A stretch of 64,000 nucleotides of DNA. Source: Polyangia bacterium (GTDB taxonomy: Bacteria; Myxococcota_A; Polyangia; Nannocystales; Nannocystaceae). The notes under the pieces were generated by a model. That model did not search any database. It was not told the origin of the DNA and saw only the letters and a program-made list of their open reading frames with translations. The DNA lies in the NCBI GenBank assembly GCA_030424595.1, contig JAUHWG010000004.1, positions 186,001 to 250,000 on the forward strand, read 5' to 3'. The translations under genes and the position numbers were made by a program. Positions 18,391 to 27,226 of the stretch are shown here, one piece after another (the stretch's first letter is position 1; the number at the start of each line of letters is the position of its first letter).

Positions 18391-20301
18391 ATGAGACCCC
18401 AGCGCCACATTTTTGCTCTCTCCACGATCACCCCTCTGACCCTCATGCTGGCCCTAGGAGGCTGTAGCAAGAAGGAAGAGGAGAAGCCCGTCGAGGCCGC
18501 GGCTGACTCCGCAGCGACGACCGACAAGCCGAAGGCCGCAGAGGTCCCCGCCGAGGTCGCCGAGAAGCTCGCCAAGGTGAAGGTCCCCGGCGTCGAGCGG
18601 ATCGCTCACGACGAGGGGATCCTCGGCCACTTCGCCTTCCCCAACGCCTCGAAGCTGCTCGTCGACGTCCGCGAGCAGCTCGTCACCCCGCAGTACCAAA
18701 ACTTCCTCGACGAGGCCGCGCTCAAGTCGCTGGTCTCCGTCGCCCTCGACAAGCAGGGCATGGTCGCCCAGCACATGGACCTCGGCCAGCCGATGGGCTG
18801 CGCGGTCGTCGACTTCAAGACCTGGGAGAAGCCGGTCGCCTGCACCTTCGGCTACCAGGGCGGGGTCAAGGCGCTGCTCGAGGATCTCGGCGAGACCGGC
18901 CGCAAGCCCGACGCAGCCGGCCACGCCGCGGTCTATGTCCTCGAGGGCGAGGAGATCTACATCGACGGGCTCGGCAACCATGTCGCCGTCTCGGCCCACG
19001 GTGATCTCTTCGAGAAGACCAAGGGCTACCTCCAGACCGACATCATCGACCGCGGCGGGTCGATGGTCGGCGACCTCGAGCTCATCGCCTACACCGGGAC
19101 GATCTGGACGCAGTACGAGAAGGAGATCGAGGGCCTGATGGCCCAGTTCAACGAGGTGTCGAACACGACCCCGGACGAGACCGGCAACAAGAAGGTCGAC
19201 GCCGCGGTCAAGAAGTGGCTCGACTACAACAAGGCCTCGACCCAGAAGAACCTCGGCCGTCTCGCGCAGTACGACCAGGTCTCCGCCTACATCAACATCA
19301 CCAAGACCGGCGTTCGCCTGGGCTTCACCGCGATCCCGACCGCCGGCAGCGAGGCCGAGAAGGACGCGAAGATGGCCGGCGGTCGCCTGGTCGATCCGAG
19401 CTTCGTCAAGGCGCTGCCCGCCGGCTCGCTCCTGGTGGCGGCGTTCAACAGCAACCCGGCGGCGACCGACACCGCCCAGGTCAAGGAGCTCCGGACCCTC
19501 GCGGTCGAGACCTGGTCCGAGCTCGCCGAGCTCGACAAGGCGGAGGTCACGGCCTCGGTCGACGCGTACATCAAGGAGAGCCAGGGCCTCTACGACGGTA
19601 TGGGCGGCCTCGCGGTCTTCGACCAGGAGGGGGCGACCTTCGCCGCCACCGCCGTCCAGCACCTCCAGCCGGGCGCCGCCGCCCGCGACTCGTGGAAGGC
19701 CTGGAGCGCGAAGTTCACCCCCGAGGCGGTGCTCGGCGCAGAGTTCTCGAAGTACGTCACCTGGGAGTTCACCGCGGACGCCAGCAAGAGCGGCGACGTC
19801 GCGGTCGACCGCTGGGTGATCCGCCCCGGCCCCGAGCTGCAAAAGGAGATCGACAAGAAGCTCGGCGAGGAACCCGAGGCCAAGGCGCTCATCGATCAGT
19901 ACTGGGGCCCGATCGCCCTGACCATCGATCGCGCGGAGACCAACGGCAGCGTGCTCTTCACGATCGCGCCCAAGGGCGAAGAGGCGGCGATGGCCCGGGT
20001 GATCGCCGCCCAGGGCGGCAAGGGCTCGCTCGCCGATGATCCCGGCCTGGCCGCGATCTTCGGCCACAGCCCGACGCTCAGCGGCTTCATGGGCTTCAAC
20101 GTCAAGGCGACCATGGACTGGCTGAAGAAGTTCCCGCCGGTCGCCCAGGAGCTGAACAAGGTGCCGGTCGTGCTCGGCAACGACCTGAGCGACATCCACC
20201 TGACCTCGCTCTACATGCCGTCCGGCGTGATGACCTTCGAGTACGTCCTCGCGCAGCCGATGATCGAGCAGATCAAGGGGCTGATCGCGAAGGCCGGCTA
20301 A
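18391..20301 (+). CDS. Large lipoprotein of unknown function
   Basis: 636 residues from the ATG at 18391; upstream in-frame codons are not convincing. Signal peptide with lipobox LALGGC (C25), then a charged Lys/Glu stretch (SKKEEEKP). The mature protein is mixed alpha/beta, with few cysteines and no motif I recognise. It is divergent from the czcBA genes, so joint regulation is possible but not shown. Its codon use matches its neighbours. I do not assign a function. Confidence 0.8.
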   Translation: MRPQRHIFALSTITPLTLMLALGGCSKKEEEKPVEAAADSAATTDKPKAAEVPAEVAEKLAKVKVPGVERIAHDEGILGHFAFPNASKLLVDVREQLVTPQYQNFLDEAALKSLVSVALDKQGMVAQHMDLGQPMGCAVVDFKTWEKPVACTFGYQGGVKALLEDLGETGRKPDAAGHAAVYVLEGEEIYIDGLGNHVAVSAHGDLFEKTKGYLQTDIIDRGGSMVGDLELIAYTGTIWTQYEKEIEGLMAQFNEVSNTTPDETGNKKVDAAVKKWLDYNKASTQKNLGRLAQYDQVSAYINITKTGVRLGFTAIPTAGSEAEKDAKMAGGRLVDPSFVKALPAGSLLVAAFNSNPAATDTAQVKELRTLAVETWSELAELDKAEVTASVDAYIKESQGLYDGMGGLAVFDQEGATFAATAVQHLQPGAAARDSWKAWSAKFTPEAVLGAEFSKYVTWEFTADASKSGDVAVDRWVIRPGPELQKEIDKKLGEEPEAKALIDQYWGPIALTIDRAETNGSVLFTIAPKGEEAAMARVIAAQGGKGSLADDPGLAAIFGHSPTLSGFMGFNVKATMDWLKKFPPVAQELNKVPVVLGNDLSDIHLTSLYMPSGVMTFEYVLAQPMIEQIKGLIAKAG

Positions 20302-20799
20302 GGCCGCGGCTGGGGTTGGCTCTCCGCAGGGGAGCCGAGGCGCCGCAGCCCCGGGAGACCCGGGCGCTGCGGCGTTTGTCGATCGCGGATCGTCGATTGT
20401 GCATTCTAGGCGGATGTGCGCTGTCGGGCGTGCGCTGTCGACCGTGCATTGTCGGGCGTGCGCTGTCGACCGTGCATTGTCGACCATGCACTGTCGACCG
20501 TGTATTGTCGACCGTGCATTGTCGACCGTGCATTGCCGACCGTGCATTACCGACCGTGCATTGTCGACCGTGCATTGTCGGCTGCATATTGAGCATTGTT
20601 GATTGTCTGGGGGCGGCCCGGAGGCGCAATGTCATGAGCTCGCTCGGGGGCGCACTCTCTGCAGACCCGCTCATGTGTGCATTCTGCGGTGTGTGCTGGA
20701 CCATCGCCCAGACCCGTCGGAGGCAGAGACAGGCTGGGGCAGGGGGGACAGGGCGCAAAAGATTGCCCTCGGCCCCTCAGAGCGCGAAGATCGGAGCCC
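20302..20799. repeat. Intergenic region with 14-bp tandem repeats
   Basis: About 12 head-to-tail copies of CGTGCATTGTCGAC (14 bp) with a few substitutions lie at 20415-20582. Each carries the palindrome GTCGAC. The flanks show no gene. A CRISPR is excluded because no spacers exist. Confidence 0.85.
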
Positions 20800-21930
20800 A
20801 TGGGTGGGAACGATCCCGTATTCATCGTCGAGGCGCCGCCCGTCGCCTACTGGAACTCCAACCCCTACGCGCTGGCGTTCTCGCCGGACGGCGCCCGCTT
20901 GGCGCTCGGATCCGGAGGCTGGTACGGGCTCGGCGGTGTCTCTGTCGTCGAGGCGGGGAGCCTCCGAGCCGCGACCCTGCGCTTCGTCACGCCGGATCTC
21001 GCGGACGAGGCGGGCTCGGCGGACGATGTAGACGTCGCGCCCGGCGAGTGGGGGCGGGTCTCTCTGACGATCTCAGGCGTCGCCTTTGACGACACAGGCG
21101 AGCACCTCGCGGCCTGTGGCTGGTCGGGCCGACACAACGGGGGCCCCGCGTTTCTCTTCAGGTCTCAGGGTCGCGAGCTGACGCTCCTCGACGCGTTTGT
21201 CGCCGCCCGCGGTGGCGCCCCGCTGGACGGGGGTCCGACGGGGGTCTGCTTCGACGGTCGGCGCCTGCACGTGCGAAGAAACGCGCGTACGATCGGGGAT
21301 GTTCTCTCGTCAGCGGAGCTCCCGGTCGAGCTCGGCGGCGAGCTTGCGCACCGTGCACACGCCCGTATCATCCGGATCGGCAACGAGCTGATCACCGGAG
21401 GGGGCGGCTCGCTGAAGCTCTGCGGCTGGAGCCGCAAGGAGGGTGACTACGAGAGCTTTAAGGCGACGACGGGGCTGGTGGTGGGGATGCCCGTGCGCGG
21501 GATCCCGGCCCCCGGCGAGCGCATCACGGCGGTGCTCGCACGGCCCGGAGGGGGCCTCGTCACCGGCGGCCTCGGCGGAGAGATCGTCGGCTGGGAGCGC
21601 AGCGATGACGGCTGGCGTCCGCTGCGGTGGCTGCGTGCGCCGGCCCCCCTCAAGGCGAGCGTCAGCGGGCCGTGGGCGACCTATCGTCCTGAGAGCGTGG
21701 TGGGGCTCTGCGCCCTCGAGGATGGGCGGTTCTTCTCGGTGAACGCGAACGGCGAGGTCCTTGCGTGGCGCGACGACAGGATCGTGCGGACCTTCGCGCC
21801 GCCGCGCCCGGGGACGGCGAGGTGCATCGCAGTGCACCCGGACACGCCTCGTGGTCCGCTGCTGGCGGTCGGGTTCAAGGTCGTCGACGGGGAGCGTCGG
21901 GGCTACGTGGCCTGTTGGCAGTTGGGCTGA
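20800..21930 (+). CDS. WD40-like beta-propeller protein
   Basis: 376 residues from the ATG at 20800. At least six propeller-type strands are visible: NPYALAFSPDGARLALGSGG, ISGVAFDDTGEHLAACGWSG, GPTGVCFDGRRLHV, ITAVLARPGGGLVTGGLGGE, VVGLCALEDGRFFSVNANGE and ARCIAVHPD. There is no signal peptide, so it is probably cytoplasmic and acts as a protein-binding platform. Partner unknown. It is a single gene with convergent neighbours downstream. Confidence 0.8.
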   Translation: MGGNDPVFIVEAPPVAYWNSNPYALAFSPDGARLALGSGGWYGLGGVSVVEAGSLRAATLRFVTPDLADEAGSADDVDVAPGEWGRVSLTISGVAFDDTGEHLAACGWSGRHNGGPAFLFRSQGRELTLLDAFVAARGGAPLDGGPTGVCFDGRRLHVRRNARTIGDVLSSAELPVELGGELAHRAHARIIRIGNELITGGGGSLKLCGWSRKEGDYESFKATTGLVVGMPVRGIPAPGERITAVLARPGGGLVTGGLGGEIVGWERSDDGWRPLRWLRAPAPLKASVSGPWATYRPESVVGLCALEDGRFFSVNANGEVLAWRDDRIVRTFAPPRPGTARCIAVHPDTPRGPLLAVGFKVVDGERRGYVACWQLG

Positions 21931-21953
21931 TGACCGGATCGAGCTCTGCGCCC

Positions 21954-21971
21954 GCCCAGCGAGGGCTGGGC
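21954..21971. terminator. Hairpin between convergent genes
   Basis: GCCCAGC-GAGG-GCTGGGC lies about 25 bp past the stop of the WD40-like gene and 70 bp before the stop of the opposing lipoprotein. It lacks a T-run, so it is only a possible bidirectional terminator. Confidence 0.4.
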
Positions 21972-22040
21972 AGGCGACAGGCCCGATCATCTCCGCACTC
22001 TGCACTCCGCGGCCTCGTCGGGCTCTCCGGAGAGAAGGCC

Positions 22041-23831
22041 CTACTGGGGGTTGATCACCTTGAGCCGGAGGCCGCCGGGGTAGGCGTAGGAGGTGACCGG
22101 GGTGTAGCCGATCTGGATGACGCCGAAGGGGTCGTCGCTGGTGGCGAAGTGGCCGCCCTCGCTGAGCTTCCAGTCGGCGACCTCGTAGTCGCCGACGGTG
22201 TAGTAGCCGGTGACGACCTGACCGTCGACGAGGACGTCGGCGCCGCCGACGGGGCGGATGATCTGCGAGTAGTGGAGCGCGTAGTTGCTGCCGGTGACGA
22301 AGGAGTAGGAGTTCAGGAATTGCTCGACCGGGACCATCTGGTACATGGACGGATCGCCTGTGCCAGCGCCGGCGTTTTGTCCCTCGAGGTACTGCACCGG
22401 CATGAAGGGGCCGTCGCCGGTGAAGATGAAGCTCTCCTTGGTCCCAAACTGGTAGTACTCGCCCTTGTCGAGGGTGACCGGGAAGCCGGGCTGCGGCGGA
22501 TCGGTGTCGATCTTGACCGCCGCGTCGCCGGAGTAGACCCGCCAGTAGAAGGTCTCGTTGCCGCGCGTAGGCGCGTGGGCGCCGACGTATTGGTCGCCCC
22601 AGTACTCGAGCGGGATGCTGACCTCCTCCAGGTGGTCGCAGTAGACGGTCGGGTACATCGGCACGTTGCCGCACTCGGTCGCGCCGACGACCCAGACCGG
22701 CTTGTCTGCCTCGATGATGGTCCCGGAGAGGTCGGTGAAGTTGCCCGAGACGACGACGTTGAGGGTGTCGTAGCGGTCCATCGCCACGTCGGTCGCGGCG
22801 CCCTTGGCGAGCGCCGGGACGCCGCCGCCAGCGGCGGTCGCGATCCCGGCGATGAAGTTGAGCGTGGTCGCGTCTTCGGTCGCGATCGCGGTGAAGTAGC
22901 TGGGGTAGTGGGTCGGGTAGGTCCCGGCGAAGGAGGCGACTACGTAGTTGCCGGTGAGGGCGTGCTCGGGGAGGAGCATCGACGCGTCGTTGGTCGCCTG
23001 CGAGCCGATCGGCGAGTGCTGGTAGGCGACCAGCGGCAGGTCGCTCTCGACCCGGTAGACCCCGCCCTTGCGCAGGGTGGTGATGCTCTCGATCTGGGCG
23101 TTGTCGATCGTGAAGGTGTGGTTGCCGCCAGGCGGCACGTCGATGGGTCCGCCCTGGGCCTGCTCAGCGCCGCCGCCGTTGGGGACGAAGTAGAGCTGGA
23201 CCTTGGCCGTGAGGTCGGTCGAGACGTTGCCGACGATCACCGAGTCGGGCTGGTTCTCGTAGAGGTTGTCCATCCGGTTGGCGAAGAAGGAGCAGCCGAT
23301 CGAGCTCGGGTCGGCCTTGACCAGCTCGCACAGGGGCACGCACTCGCCGGAGAGGCAGCCCTCCTTCTCGCCGCAGGGGACCGGATCGCCGTAGCTCAGG
23401 CCGTCCTCGTCGCAGACCTGATAGCTGTCGGCGTCGAAGCAGCTCTGGCTCCCAGGGGCGCAGAGGAGGGGGTCACCGGTGGTGGAGGTGCCGGTGTCGG
23501 AGTCGCTGGTGGTGACAGGCTCGGTCGTCGAGGTGTCGCTGTCGGTCGGGTCCGTGGTCGTGGGGTCGGAGGTCGCGGTGGTGGCGGTGGCGGTCGGGTC
23601 GCCGGTGGTGGTCCCGGTGTCGCTCTCGCTGCCGCCGACGGTCGGGTCGGTCGTCGGGCTCTCGGTCGTGCTCGGCGAGGTGGTGGCGGTCATCGTCGCG
23701 GTGGCGCTGGCGGTGACCGTCGCCGTCGTCCCCTCCGTCGCGCTCTCCGTGCCGGTCGCGGTGTCATCTCCACAGGCTCCGAGGAGGAGCAGGGAGGGAG
23801 ATAGCATGAGGACGAGGGGGAGCGTACGCAT
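22041..23831 (-). CDS. Lipoprotein with IgGFc-binding-protein N-terminal-type domain
   Basis: 596 residues from the ATG at 23829-23831. Signal peptide with lipobox LLGAC (C20), then a ~100-residue Thr/Ser/Asp linker. Two short Cys-rich motifs (CAPGSQSCFDADSYQVC, CGEKEGCLSGECVPLC) resemble those heading many myxobacterial surface proteins. The rest matches the IgGFc-binding domain family (FANRMDNLYENQPDSVIVGN, GVYRVESDLPLVAYQHSP, MLLPEHALTGNYVVAS). Homologous domains occur in mucin-associated proteins. An adhesion role here is inference. It starts 7 bp past the stop of the CDF gene on the same strand. Confidence 0.85.
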   Translation of the reverse strand: MRTLPLVLMLSPSLLLLGACGDDTATGTESATEGTTATVTASATATMTATTSPSTTESPTTDPTVGGSESDTGTTTGDPTATATTATSDPTTTDPTDSDTSTTEPVTTSDSDTGTSTTGDPLLCAPGSQSCFDADSYQVCDEDGLSYGDPVPCGEKEGCLSGECVPLCELVKADPSSIGCSFFANRMDNLYENQPDSVIVGNVSTDLTAKVQLYFVPNGGGAEQAQGGPIDVPPGGNHTFTIDNAQIESITTLRKGGVYRVESDLPLVAYQHSPIGSQATNDASMLLPEHALTGNYVVASFAGTYPTHYPSYFTAIATEDATTLNFIAGIATAAGGGVPALAKGAATDVAMDRYDTLNVVVSGNFTDLSGTIIEADKPVWVVGATECGNVPMYPTVYCDHLEEVSIPLEYWGDQYVGAHAPTRGNETFYWRVYSGDAAVKIDTDPPQPGFPVTLDKGEYYQFGTKESFIFTGDGPFMPVQYLEGQNAGAGTGDPSMYQMVPVEQFLNSYSFVTGSNYALHYSQIIRPVGGADVLVDGQVVTGYYTVGDYEVADWKLSEGGHFATSDDPFGVIQIGYTPVTSYAYPGGLRLKVINPQ

Positions 23832-23838
23832 GGGGCCC

Positions 23839-24741
23839 TCATACCACGGACTGGGGATCTTCTCGGCTCCGCTCGCTCTCGGGCTCGACGTGGATCGTCG
23901 CATGGCTGACGCCGGCGCGGGCCTCGAGCTGGGCCTCGATCCTGTCGCAGATCGCGTGCGAATCATGAACGCTGGTGGCGCCGTCGACGACCAGGTGGAA
24001 CTCGACAAAGGTGTGATGACTCGCCCTGCGTGTGCGCAGGTCGTGAAACTCGACCGCGGGGTCCATCGTCTCGCGAATGGTCGTCTCAATTACCGCAATT
24101 TCATCGGCTGGTAGGGAGGCGTCCATCAGCCCGCTGATCGCTCCGAGAAAGAACTTGAGCCCCGTCCGGAGGATGTTCACCGCGACCAGGAGCGCGAAGA
24201 TCGGATCGAGGATCCAGGCGCCCGTAGCCCAGGCGAGGAGGAGGCCGAGCCAGCCGCCGAGGGTGGTGTAGACGTCGGTGATGTTGTGGTAGCCGTCGGC
24301 GGTGAGCGCCGGTGAGCGGTGGCGGGCGCCGGCGCGGATCAGCGAGAGGGCGAGCGCGAGGTTGACGATGGTGGCGGCCGCGGAGAGCCCCGCGCCGAGG
24401 CCGAGCTCGAGCGGCGGAGGCGGGTGTCCCAGGCGGCTGGCGCTGTCGACGATGATCGCGACCCCGGCGGCGAAGATCAGCGCGCCCTGAAAGCCCGAGG
24501 AGAAGTACTCCGCCTTGCCGTGGCCGAAGGGGTGCCCGGGATCGGCGGGCCTGCGCGCGAGGCGGACCGTGATCACCAGGAGCGATGCCGTCACGAGATC
24601 GAGGAGCGACTCCGCGGCGTCGGCCAGGAGAACCGCGCTCTGCGTGACCCCCCAGGCGCCGAGCTTGAGCGCGAGAACGGCGAGCGAGACGAGGAGGCTG
24701 ATGACCGCCCACCGTAGGGCTCCGTCGGCGCGGCCGTGCAC
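23839..24741 (-). CDS. Cation diffusion facilitator (CDF) transporter
   Basis: 300 residues, normal length. Six membrane helices fill about residues 8-190, and the cytoplasmic CDF domain (SLPADEIAVIETTIRE...HTFVEFHLVVDG...HATIHVEPE) fills the rest. Metal-site residues in FieF positions: E44 and D48 in helix 2 (DAAESLLDL), H152 and D156 in helix 5 (GYHNITDV), plus the loop HPFGHGKAEYF. Glu at the first position replaces the usual Asp. It exports divalent cations in exchange for protons; the preferred metal is unclear. Confidence 0.92.
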   Translation of the reverse strand: MHGRADGALRWAVISLLVSLAVLALKLGAWGVTQSAVLLADAAESLLDLVTASLLVITVRLARRPADPGHPFGHGKAEYFSSGFQGALIFAAGVAIIVDSASRLGHPPPPLELGLGAGLSAAATIVNLALALSLIRAGARHRSPALTADGYHNITDVYTTLGGWLGLLLAWATGAWILDPIFALLVAVNILRTGLKFFLGAISGLMDASLPADEIAVIETTIRETMDPAVEFHDLRTRRASHHTFVEFHLVVDGATSVHDSHAICDRIEAQLEARAGVSHATIHVEPESERSREDPQSVV

Positions 24742-24809
24742 CCGAGCATCTTGGACCGGAATGAAGCGCGCTGGCCAGCAGATGTTGCGGCGGTGGTAGC
24801 GTTGGCCCC

Positions 24810-25421
24810 ATGCGCACAGACGCCGAGTTGTGGGATGAGCTGGCCTCGACCTGGGATGTCCGCGACGACGTGATAGCCTACGCCGATCGGGCCCACGCGT
24901 CGCTCCTCGAGCACGTGGGCTCGCTCCTCGGAGGTCAGGGGCCCCGGGCGCTCGACTTTGGGGCGGGGAGTGGACTGCTGACCGAGCGTTTGGCCCCGCA
25001 CTGCGCGGCGATCGTCGCGGTCGACACCTCGCCGCGGATGCTCGAGGTGCTAGGCGGCAAGGGGCTCGCGGGAGTCCAGACCCTCTGCGTCGATCTCAGC
25101 GCCGGGGCGGCTCCGACCGAGGCTGCGCTGCGCGAGCCCTTTGATCTCGTGGTCGCGTCGTCGGTCCTCGCCTTCGTCGACGACTATCCGGCGACCCTGC
25201 GGGTCTTGAGCGCCCTCCTCGCGCCCGGTGGTCGTCTTGTCCAATGGGACTGGGAGCTCGGCGAGGGAGCGTCGCCGACCGACACGGGCTTTCACCCGAG
25301 GGCGTTGCGAGAGGCCTATCGCGCGGCTGGCCTCGTCGTCGACTATGTCGGTACAGCGTTCGAGATGGAGATGAACGGCGCTCGCTACCCTGTCGTCATG
25401 GGCGTCGCGCGACGACCTTAG
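24810..25421 (+). CDS. Class I SAM-dependent methyltransferase
   Basis: 203 residues. Motif I LDFGAGSGLLTERL and the acidic residue after strand 2 (VAVDTSPRMLEVL) mark the SAM-binding Rossmann fold. FDLVVASSVLAFVDD and PGGRLVQWDWELG follow at the usual places. The substrate is unknown. It is divergent from the CDF gene with a 68-bp gap. Its TAG stop (25419-25421) lies in the TTAG that begins a 168-bp repeat element. Confidence 0.87.
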   Translation: MRTDAELWDELASTWDVRDDVIAYADRAHASLLEHVGSLLGGQGPRALDFGAGSGLLTERLAPHCAAIVAVDTSPRMLEVLGGKGLAGVQTLCVDLSAGAAPTEAALREPFDLVVASSVLAFVDDYPATLRVLSALLAPGGRLVQWDWELGEGASPTDTGFHPRALREAYRAAGLVVDYVGTAFEMEMNGARYPVVMGVARRP

Positions 25422-25584
25422 CAGCCCGCGGCAATACTCCCGCGCGCGCTCGCTGGCCCTCGCCGCCCCTCTCGGCCCCGCCAAGACGTGCAGCGCATCC
25501 CGGCAAGGCGGCGCTCTGTCGGCGCCGGGAGGACCGACGATTGCGGCGCGAGAGCGCAGGGGGTCCTCGCCACGGCCAGCTAAC
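25417..25584. mobile_element. 168-bp miniature inverted-repeat element, copy 2
   Basis: Same length and layout as the copies at 8853 and 37411, with more divergence. The left end is CTTAGCAGCCCGCGG and the right end CCACGGCCAGCTAAC. The terminal tetranucleotides are TTAG and CTAA rather than CTAG twice. The core CCTCGCCGCCCCTCTCGGCC is conserved. The left end supplies the stop codon of the methyltransferase gene. A second, shorter fragment (GCGGCGAGACTCCCGCAGGA) follows at about 25589-25610. Confidence 0.75.
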
Positions 25585-26069
25585 AGCGCGCGGCGAGACT
25601 CCCGCAGGACCTCGTCGCAGGACCTCCTCACTTGCCCTCCGCGCCTCACGTGGCGGGTTGTCGCGAGCTATCGCCCATCGCTATCGGCCGCGGATGTGCG
25701 TTCTTTACCCGAAAGAAGCGGCGGTGTTTCGGTGCACACAGCGACATACTCGACACTCCGATGTAGGCGGGGCGCAGGACCTACCTACGATCGTGTGTGG
25801 GCGATATCTACCGCTGACAGCGACGATTTGACCGAATATAGTGGCTTTCTGCGGAGCGCCGCTGCTCCGCTGCCAGGTACGGTTGTGGTGTGAGTGACAA
25901 GGGCCTGTCGCGCCTCTCGGGCGCCTCGGTCGAGGCTGAGAAGATAGAGTCGTTGCATTCGTGAATAGCCAGCAGCCGATGTTGTGGAGCATGTGCCATC
26001 CGAACGTCCCGCCCAGCTCATCGAGGAGCGCGCAGGTAGGGTCAAACTAGGAACCGGAGTGAAAAAGTC
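25585..26069. promoter_or_regulatory. Leader region of the roadblock gene
   Basis: About 485 bp. The part from about 25680 to 26000 is less GC-rich than the surroundings and contains TTGACC at 25827, but no well-spaced -10 partner is clear. A good ribosome-binding site (CCGGAGTGAA) precedes the roadblock ATG. No gene is evident. Confidence 0.4.
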
Positions 26070-26438
26070 ATGAGTCGCTCAGAGCAAATCGCCAAGCTGT
26101 TGAAATCTCTCACCTCCTCTTCGCCCGATGTAGAGGCGGCGGCCATTGTCGACAATGATGGGTTGATGATCTCCGCGGCGCTGCCCTCGGACGTCGAAGA
26201 TGATCGCGTCGCGGCGATGAGCGCGGCCCTGCTCGGGATGTCCGACCGGATCGTCAGCGAGCTCGGGCGCGGGCTCTTCGAGCTCGTGATGATCCGCGGG
26301 AGCGACGGCTACACGATCCTGGTCCGCTGCGGACCCGACGCCGTTCTCTCGGTGTTGGCGGCTCGTAGCGCCAAGCTCGGGCTGATCTTCCTCGACGCGA
26401 CGCGGAGCGCGAAGGAGATCGCGCGGCAGATCTCCTAG
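26070..26438 (+). CDS. Roadblock/LC7-domain protein
   Basis: 122 residues, a single roadblock/LC7 domain (VEAAAIVDNDGLMISAALP, MSAALLGMSDRIVSELGRG, GSDGYTILVRCGPDAVLSVL). In myxobacteria MglB is a roadblock protein that acts as the GAP for the polarity GTPase MglA. No MglA-like GTPase is adjacent here, so partnership is open. It lies 206 bp before a possible V4R-like gene on the same strand. The ribosome-binding site GGAGTGAA is well placed. Confidence 0.88.
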   Translation: MSRSEQIAKLLKSLTSSSPDVEAAAIVDNDGLMISAALPSDVEDDRVAAMSAALLGMSDRIVSELGRGLFELVMIRGSDGYTILVRCGPDAVLSVLAARSAKLGLIFLDATRSAKEIARQIS

Positions 26439-26644
26439 ATCTCCGAACTCTCCGAGCTCCCCTGGAGGCGATGATCGCCGCTGAGCGGACGACCTCCAAG
26501 GGTCGGAGCGCGGGCGGAGGTGCTCGCCGCGGGTGGAGCCCCAAGGCGCCCATGCGGGGGTCCTCTGGGAATTGTAGTGGGCATTGAACGCATACCGAAC
26601 ACGCTCGGATGAGCGCGTCATTAGAGAAGGTGCAAGGGTACAAG

Positions 26645-27112
26645 ATGACAGATTCAGATCTACGACCGACGCTCGGGGACTTCAGCAGCATCGTCTGCTT
26701 CAAGGCCGTGGTCGTCGGGATTCAGGACACTCTCGGGAGTCAGGCGGCGGGCGTCTGTCTCAAGGCTGCGGGCCGCAAGCGGGGCAAGGACCTGGCAGAG
26801 AGTCTGGGGCTGACCTCAGCGCTCAGCCTTGAGGAGTCTCGCGACGCTCTGCGCAAGGCCCTGGGGGGCGAGGGGACCCGTCTGTGCTGGATCGACTCGA
26901 TCGAGCAGGACGGGGAGAACTTCATCGTCAGGGTCAGCGAGACGATCTGCTCCGCCGGCGAGGAGCAGGGGTCGGATACGCAGCTCAGCTTCACGCTCGG
27001 GGCCGTGCACGGGGCCCTCGAGGTGGTCACGGGCGCGAAGTTCCGCGGCAAGCAGGTCGGCTCGGTGCTCCGCGGTGACACCCATGACGTGATCAAGTTC
27101 GTCCCCCGCTGA
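26645..27112 (+). CDS. Small protein, possibly V4R/hydrocarbon-binding-like
   Basis: 155 residues from the ATG at 26645, chosen because AAGG-type sequence precedes it; ATG 26609 would add 12 residues. Pattern: a helix with CFKAVVVGIQDTLGSQAAGVCLKAAGRKRGKDL, then LCWIDSIEQDGENFIVRVSETICSAG and a C-terminal FTLGAVHGALEVVTGAKFRGKQ. An early Gly/Ala helix, a central Cys in a beta region and a late G-x-x-x-G-x-(L/I) helix recall the V4R fold. V4R proteins often sit beside roadblock proteins. The family assignment is tentative. Confidence 0.6.
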   Translation: MTDSDLRPTLGDFSSIVCFKAVVVGIQDTLGSQAAGVCLKAAGRKRGKDLAESLGLTSALSLEESRDALRKALGGEGTRLCWIDSIEQDGENFIVRVSETICSAGEEQGSDTQLSFTLGAVHGALEVVTGAKFRGKQVGSVLRGDTHDVIKFVPR

Positions 27113-27169
27113 GCGCTGATGAGCGCGCTCCTCCGGGCCTCGCTGTAGGTCCGAGGCCTCAGGCGCTGC

Positions 27170-27205
27170 ACGCTCTCCCTCGACGTTCGGGGCGAGGGAG
27201 AGCGT
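27170..27205. terminator. Strong hairpin between convergent genes
   Basis: A perfect 13-bp stem (ACGCTCTCCCTCG with its complement) and a 10-nt loop lie between the V4R-like gene and the metzincin gene, which converge. It is a good candidate for a bidirectional terminator even without a long T-run. Confidence 0.6.
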
Positions 27206-27226
27206 CGCCATCGTCGGGGTGTGGTG

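Noticed and set aside
18454..20547. 697-codon minus-strand frame opposite the large lipoprotein
   Set aside because: The plus-strand protein has a signal peptide, lipobox and normal composition. The minus-strand frame is Leu/Asp/Arg/Gly biased and runs through the 14-bp repeats.
20415..20582. CRISPR array
   Set aside because: The 14-bp units are directly adjacent with no unique spacers, and no cas genes are in the window.
26070..26438. MglB with adjacent MglA polarity GTPase
   Set aside because: The roadblock domain is clear, but no GTPase gene is present in the window, so the symbol mglB is not justified.
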